From Gaeumannomyces sp. JS-464 (lineage: Eukaryota > Ascomycota > Sordariomycetes > Magnaporthales > Magnaporthaceae), in the NCBI GenBank assembly GCA_002197995.1, contig NGZR01000007.1:2562399-2626398 (forward strand): DNA of 64,000 nt, written 5' to 3'. Shown piece after piece: positions 58,740-64,000 of this stretch (the first letter of the stretch is position 1; each line of letters begins with the position of its first letter). The notes beneath the pieces were generated by a model. The model did not search any database, had not been told where the DNA came from, and saw only the letters and a list, made by a program, of their open reading frames with translations. The position numbers and the translations under genes are program-made.

Positions 58740-60797
58740 TCAACCCATCTTCACGTCACCATCGATGCCAACTCCCGTCAGAGGTTCGATGCTCTGGCGC
58801 CCGAGCGCCTCTCGCTCCTCCTGCTTCTTCTTGCCCAGGCGGGCACACCACTCCTCAGCACTAACAATGGTGCCGTCCAGCACGCCGCTGACCTGGGCCA
58901 TCATGTCCAGACCCTCCTGCGCCAGGAGAAGGACACGCTGAGCACCCTCGCGCACATCCTTCTCGCTGGTCGTCGAGGGGCCGGCGGCATTGGGCTCGGC
59001 CTGGCTGGCAAGCCGGAAGCGCTGCGGCAGGCTGGTCAGGTGTCGGCGAACGAGAACGCGCGCGTTCTCGGGGAGGGCACCGCCGGCGTATTTAGAAACA
59101 GTCTCTATGACAGCTCGCAGCGTCTTGAGAACATCCGACTTGAGGGCTGCAACGCGCTGACCCAACTCGGCATTGTTATGAGCCTGGCCCTGGTTTGGCT
59201 CTTCGTCAATGACCATGGCGTTGGGGTCGATGATGACGGTAAGCTCAGCCGTGGAGGGATTGCCTTCCGAGTCGGGATTCTGCTGCTTCTGCTGCTGCTC
59301 GAACTGTTCCAGTGTGGCCTTGAGGGTGCCGATAACCTTAGCGATGTGGTCGTTGGCCCACCTCAACCACTGCAGGCAGTACTTGAGGCTCCGTAAGCTC
59401 TCCTCGCTCATGGCGACACTGAGCCCCGACGTGGAGAGGATGAGGCGCGACTGCCAGGCGGCACCCCCACTACTAGACGACTGTGGGCGTGGCGACGACA
59501 TTGTCCCCGATCGCTCGTCGGGCGCGTCTCGGTATAGGCCGGCGAGCGGTGGTCGTCGTAGGCAGGCAGGGTGTCGACCGTGCTCATTGAGGTTCTTCGC
59601 TCCTTGCTCCTGAAGGCGAAGGGTCGAATTCGGACGGGGTCGGGGTGGTGACGGCGCTCGTGGCCGTCGTCGGGCTGGGCCTGTCGTCTTGGCTGGCTGC
59701 CTTGCTATCGTCGGATCCGTCACGGGCGCCCATCATCCTCCGCCTCTTGTTCCGCGCGCCGTCACCGGACTCGAGGTCCGACGACGGCGGCGGCTGTCTC
59801 CTGGCTCCACGCAGGAACCATCGCACTCCCCTTCGACTCCAGTGACGCGACCGACGGAGCCCAGGGTGTTGCCAATGGGCGTCAGGTAGCCCTCGACATA
59901 CTCGGCGCGCCGACTTGAATCTCGGCGAGAAGTTCTTGGAGGTGTTGTAGGCCGAGGTGGTGCCCTCGATAGTCTTAGCGAGCAGCGGGTGTGAAGTGGT
60001 CAGCAGCTGAAGTAGGGGCTCGGGCTGCTGTTGTTGCTGCGGGGTTGAGACGAAGTCTATTGTTTTGTTTTGTTTTGTTGAGGGAGTGTGTCAGCGCAAG
60101 TACCAGGACACAGCATGAAGAGTATGACGTGCGTCTGAGACAGGATGGGGAATACGTACCTGCGCGGAGATGCCCCAGCGCTTCGGCAGCCATGCGCACG
60201 TCCGGGTCGTCGAGGCTGACGCTTCCGGCCCTGGTGCCGCTCATTTCCACGTCCATCTTTCCGGGCGAGTCGTCGGCAGCCTGGGCATGGCTGGGGCTGT
60301 AGTAGGTTGTATAGGGGTTCAGGCTTGGCCACTCCGTTAGCCTCAGCGGCGACGGTTGACGGCGATCGATCTGGGCCGGAGGGGACGCCGAGCTCGCGGG
60401 GATGGAGCGGGGACTGAGGGAGGAGGGCAGCGAGTCGGTCAGGGTCGAGATTGGCGGGAGCGTGGTGGCAGTGGTGTCGTTAGCGGTAGTGTTGTTGTTG
60501 CCGCTGCCAGGCAATAACGAGGATTGGTCGCCGGTCAGGGCGATCGGAGCGAGTTCGTGGGTGGGGACGTGGGGGAAGGAGAGCTGGTCGAGACGGTTGG
60601 TCTGGCCGCCGGCAAGGGAGTGGCCGAAGGACGGATGCGATCGCAGGCCGAGGAGGGCGGGGGCGGCGGCGATGGCGGCGGGTGGCAGTGGGTGAGGAGG
60701 GGGAAGGCTGTGTGAGGTTTAGGTGGGCGGGCTTGGCCGGGGATTTAGCATCGTCACAGCCCTGTTGGCGCTCTCGCATGTGATGCTGGGCCTCCAT
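58740..60797 (-). CDS. opi1: Opi1-family transcriptional repressor (CCG-8 type), frame breaks
   Basis: ATG 60797 begins MEAQHHMRERQQGCDDAKSP. SHPSFGHSLAGGQTNRLDQL follows, then SFPHVPTHELAPIALTGDQS and DVRMAAEALGHLRA. An intron at 60057-60159 (103 bp, GTACGT to CAATAG) leads into LLAKTIEGTTSAYNTSKNFS, EYVEGYLTPIGNTLGSVGRV, RWFLRGARR and, from 59,480 down, SGLSVAMSEESLRSLKYCLQ, WLRWANDHIAKVIGTLK. These are hallmarks of Opi1, the repressor of inositol/phospholipid genes in yeast, known in Neurospora as clock-controlled gene 8. Frame corrections are needed near 60,680, 59,925, 59,830, 59,590 and 59,530. Where the missing base is clear it is a single G (59,925 and 59,830). Because this regulator is conserved, errors are a better explanation than loss. 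The last 327-codon frame (58740-59723) is unbroken over the Opi1 domain. Confidence 0.87.
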
Positions 60798-63700
60798 TTT
60801 TTGGTGGCGTGTGCGAGACGCCTTCTGGGTTATTGGGCGGCTCGACTCGGACAGGGCTCTACACTCGCACGCACACGGGCGCAAGCACAGGGCGGAGGCT
60901 AAAGCAGGCGGGACATTGCCGACATGGGATGAGGAAAAGACAAAAGGCCAGGCCAGCGAGGGCCGGTGCGGGCGGCGGCGCGGGCAGGGGAGACGGCGGT
61001 TTCACGGCGGGTGCAGGGCGTTGGTGCGGGTGGCTGCCCCTAATTGATTGCCCGCAAACCGTCAGTCAGTCAGTGTGTCGACAGAGTTTCCCTCGAGCGG
61101 CGGCCTTGCATGCATCACCCCAGCGAGTCCTGAGGTTGTATCAGGGGCGTAGAGGCGCAGAGGCGGGTGTGAGCATTTGCAGGGCGAGCATCAATGCAGC
61201 CGCGGCATCATCGCTATCGCTCGTCTGATAGGCGTACCTTGGATGCGTTAGCGGTCCCAGCGCCGTACTCGCAGATCAGCGACAGGGCAGACGGGCTGCC
61301 AAAGCGAAAAGAGACAAAAGAAACACAGGACAGGGAGAATTCGGATCTGCCCTGTTTCTTGGGGGCAGGCGGGGATCGCAGGTTGGGAGGAGGAGGGCAA
61401 AGACCAGACAGACAGGAGACCAGAAAGAAAAAAGGATGCGACCATCAGCCAGGGACCCGTCGGTCGACTTTGCCCGCGGCTGCTGGATCGTGAACGTGAA
61501 AAAGGCGAAACGGGGGCGCTTGATTGGCGCACAGGCGTGGGCAAAAGGCGGGATGGGCGGCGAATTGTGGGGCGGCAAGGCCCCCTGTGCTCTGCTGACG
61601 AACAGGGGATTCGCGATCAAGCGTGGAAGGCAGCGCCGGCCCATGTGCAAAACCGCCCCCCGTTTCCCATGTGCTGGGCCGACGACCCCACTCAATTCCC
61701 AGCAGCTGAATCCCATGTGCCGAGCAGCAGCCAGCCAGCGTGTGGAGCCCGCCTCATCTCTGTCTGTTTTGTCCTCCCATCCCCTGCAACTGACAAGGCA
61801 GGCCACTCCCGCCCTGGCACCATCACGCAACGACATTAATCTTTCGGTAGGAGCATCGGAAACCCCGCGCAGACGACGCCGCCTGCTGCTGCACTACCAC
61901 TAACTTTGGGAACCAGCGCTTGCCGAGGAGACATGTTCTGCTGTCTGGGATGTGTCTTCCCGTCGGACCCAGTCATGCGGTCATGGCCTTGCTTCTGGCT
62001 TGGTTAACCCCGCCAGTCTGGTCCTGGCCAACACTGTCTGCCCTGTTTGTTTTTGTCAGGGCTGTGGCTGTTATTGACCTAATATGGAGGCAGAGGGTCT
62101 TGGCGATGGAGATAAGACAGAAAGGCAGCTGCCTAGAAATCTGCCAATTCCCTAGGCTGGTCTCTGGCTGGTGGGCTGGTGGCCCGATTGCAGAGTCCCG
62201 AGGCATGTGCTTGGATGGCGTCAATTGGTGCTTCTCTTCAGTACAAAACGTCCCGACGGAATCACCTCCCATTCACTTCCCCCGCCAGAGATAAGCTTCC
62301 GCCTGAGGCAAGCCGAGAATCGTGGTCCCAAACCAAGATTATCAGCCAGCTCCCCCAGATTCCCAGCGCATGGGTTTCAGTTCCCTCCATGTCACTCTGC
62401 CATTGATTGTTGCTGGTTCTTTTCCTTATTCGAACCCTGACGAACGAGTTGACGGCGGCCCACCCAAGTGGATTCCCAGAGACGCAGGCGCACATCAGAC
62501 ACCACACTCGCTGCATATGCCTAGCACGTGCTAATAAAAGACGTTCAACGGCTTTGGTGGATGGCGCGACAGTGACCTGGAGCCAACGCAAAAGGACTGG
62601 TGCAAAAAGATGCAATAGGACGAAAGGGTGAAAAAGGGGTCAAGGACGCAATTTGGGGGCAGAAACGCGAAATGACAAATAAAGAGACGAGATATCGGAG
62701 CCGAGTGCAATCCAGGCTGAGCGGAATAGGAGCTGCCACCAAAAACGGGAGCCATCACATGCAAGGCGCTTGTCGCTCTGCCGACAATCTCCCGGGGGAA
62801 AAAGAAAAAAAAGAAGAAAAAAAAAGCAAAGATTTACGTGAGGCGGACACCGCCGGTACAGCCACATCCCTGCGTGCATTTACACATCGCCCATTTATTT
62901 GGAAGCGAAGTGCACAGGAATCGACCACGTTCCATGGTGCGACCAAGATTTCCTCCATGGTCGCACCAACGGCCACGGCCGCCGCACCTGCAGATTGACT
63001 TTGGACTCGTTGGCGCGTTTAGCAGAACGAGCAACCAGCGAGCAGGGCATCCCCGACCCGAGCTTGGCGCCGTCCCGAGTCAGAGGAGCGGCAGCAATGG
63101 ACATGTGACCCGGGACTGGTGACCCCGACAGCCTCCGATGTCGGACAGTCGACAGACGAGGCCAATCGATGCTCAAAATGTTTGGTTCCTCTGACACCAC
63201 CAAAGCAACGAGAGGTTTGCGCAGAAGCACAGAGCACTCAGGCAGTTCTTATGAAACCATGGATTTCCTTCTTCTCCGCGCCTCGAAATCGCAAGGCCCG
63301 TCAACGGCCACACAGTCGGAGGGAGAGCAAAATGCCTGCTCCAGTCGCGGGTTGTGACGGGTTGCACTGTCTAGTGGGCGCGTTGTGAGAAGGAGAAGGA
63401 GGAAGCGGAACAGCAGAGGCGATGAAATTTTTATTTTTATGTCCAACGCAGAACTGCCCCATCGATGGTCCGTGCCCCAAGCGCAAGTGGCCTGTGCTTC
63501 GCTGCATCGATGAGGTAAGCCAGACTGGACCCCACCACGCGGGAGCTTGGCGGCTGCGGCCAGATGTCTGTCGTGTCGTCTGGCAGCTTGAGGCTCAAGC
63601 GAAGCCAAGGCCAATCGGGACGGTGGCATGTGCGGTGTATGCGAGTGCCAGCATTGAACCCCTACTCCGACCCGATCCCTAGGACACGCACGCGTGCTGT

Positions 63701-63943
63701 GAAAACGACAACTCCTGCCCGAGCGACCGAGCGACCGAGCCCGACAGTTGACCTCTAGAGAGCCTCCTGGGGAGGGTCGGCATTGCTGGGTCTCTCAAGT
63801 CGTGGCCGCCCGAGCATCCATCTCGAGCTCTGAGGCCCGCCGCCAACGACGGCACGCCCCCACGCAAACGACGACGTCCCATCCCCTATTTTTCCACCGC
63901 AAGGCCAGCGCGGCCCGACGCAGAGAGCCACACAGCCGCAACG
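60798..63943. promoter_or_regulatory. Long divergent upstream region of Opi1 and AP-1 mu
   Basis: These 3.1 kb separate two divergent starts. No coding domain was recognised in many overlapping frames. The region includes a CACGTG-type E-box (about 62,525) and a CATGTG (about 63,101), whose function is unknown. A long 5' leader of the AP-1 mu gene is possible. Confidence 0.5.
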
Positions 63944-64000
63944 ATGGCGTCGGCAATATTCTTCCTCGACCTCAAGGGCAAGGTCAGTTTATAAAAGCCC
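63944..64000 (+). CDS. APM1: AP-1 adaptor complex subunit mu (first exon; continues beyond window)
   Basis: ATG 63944 begins MASAIFFLDLKGK, the invariant N-terminus of the AP-1 medium chain in filamentous fungi. It is followed at 63983 by a GTCAGT intron donor directly after the Lys codon. Only 13 codons are visible. The protein is part of the clathrin adaptor on trans-Golgi and endosomal membranes and recognises tyrosine sorting signals. Identification rests on the near-perfect N-terminal match from memory and on the splice site, so it should be confirmed with the next sequence. Confidence 0.72.

Noticed and set aside
1..64000. CRISPR arrays, bacterial operons or ribosome binding sites
   Set aside because: No spaced short direct repeats were seen, and introns and gene content show a eukaryotic nuclear genome.

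Overview
The window is nuclear DNA of a filamentous ascomycete (Pezizomycotina, probably Sordariomycetes). Genes carry short introns of about 60-100 bp with GTRNGT-type donors, CTAAC/CTGAC branch points and YAG acceptors. Recognisable products are typically fungal: an Opi1/CCG-8 repressor, a CYP505 fused P450-reductase, a PNP-NB-ARC-TPR receptor, a Zn2Cys6 regulator, a LaeA-type methyltransferase and the first exon of AP-1 mu. The sequence is bipartite. GC-rich gene blocks alternate with two very AT-rich islands (1 to about 13,090 and 41,447-49,465) in which all coding capacity is destroyed by C-to-T and G-to-A transitions, the mark of repeat-induced point mutation (RIP).

Left island: the reverse transcriptase/RNase H end of a plus-strand Ty1/copia element (1-2487); 2.8 kb of unassigned wreckage; a complete minus-strand Ty1/copia element (5311-11311) with two 235-bp LTRs and a perfect 5-bp target duplication; and the C-terminal part of a pogo/Fot1-type transposase (to 12,772). 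Right island: a Tad-like LINE of about 7.5 kb (41,799-49,293), flanked by a 19-bp target duplication, sits inside a small (about 0.5 kb) terminal-inverted-repeat element whose ends are at 41,447 and 49,465.

Middle gene block (13.1-41.4 kb): a 36-codon Cys-rich mini-ORF; an array of roughly 156-bp tandem repeats; a hypothetical gene with one in-frame TAG; a secreted GMC oxidoreductase convergent with a secreted SnoaL/NTF2-like protein; the PNP-NB-ARC-TPR receptor; a DNA-ligase-like protein; a small single-pass membrane protein; a Zn2Cys6 factor divergent from a flavin amine oxidase; a LaeA-like methyltransferase; and a GH43 glycosidase. Right block (49.5-64 kb): a PD-(D/E)XK-nuclease-like gene convergent with the CYP505 gene, a DUF1810 protein, Opi1/CCG-8 and AP-1 mu (partial, running off the window).

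The GMC, amine oxidase, methyltransferase, P450 and Zn2Cys6 genes resemble accessory or secondary-metabolism tailoring functions, but no PKS, NRPS or terpene synthase backbone is visible, so a cluster is not demonstrated. Many genes, Opi1 among them, read through only if single bases are added back, usually in short runs of C or G. Several other genes are fully intact. This pattern looks more like base-level sequence errors than true pseudogenes, and frame breaks should be read with that in mind.
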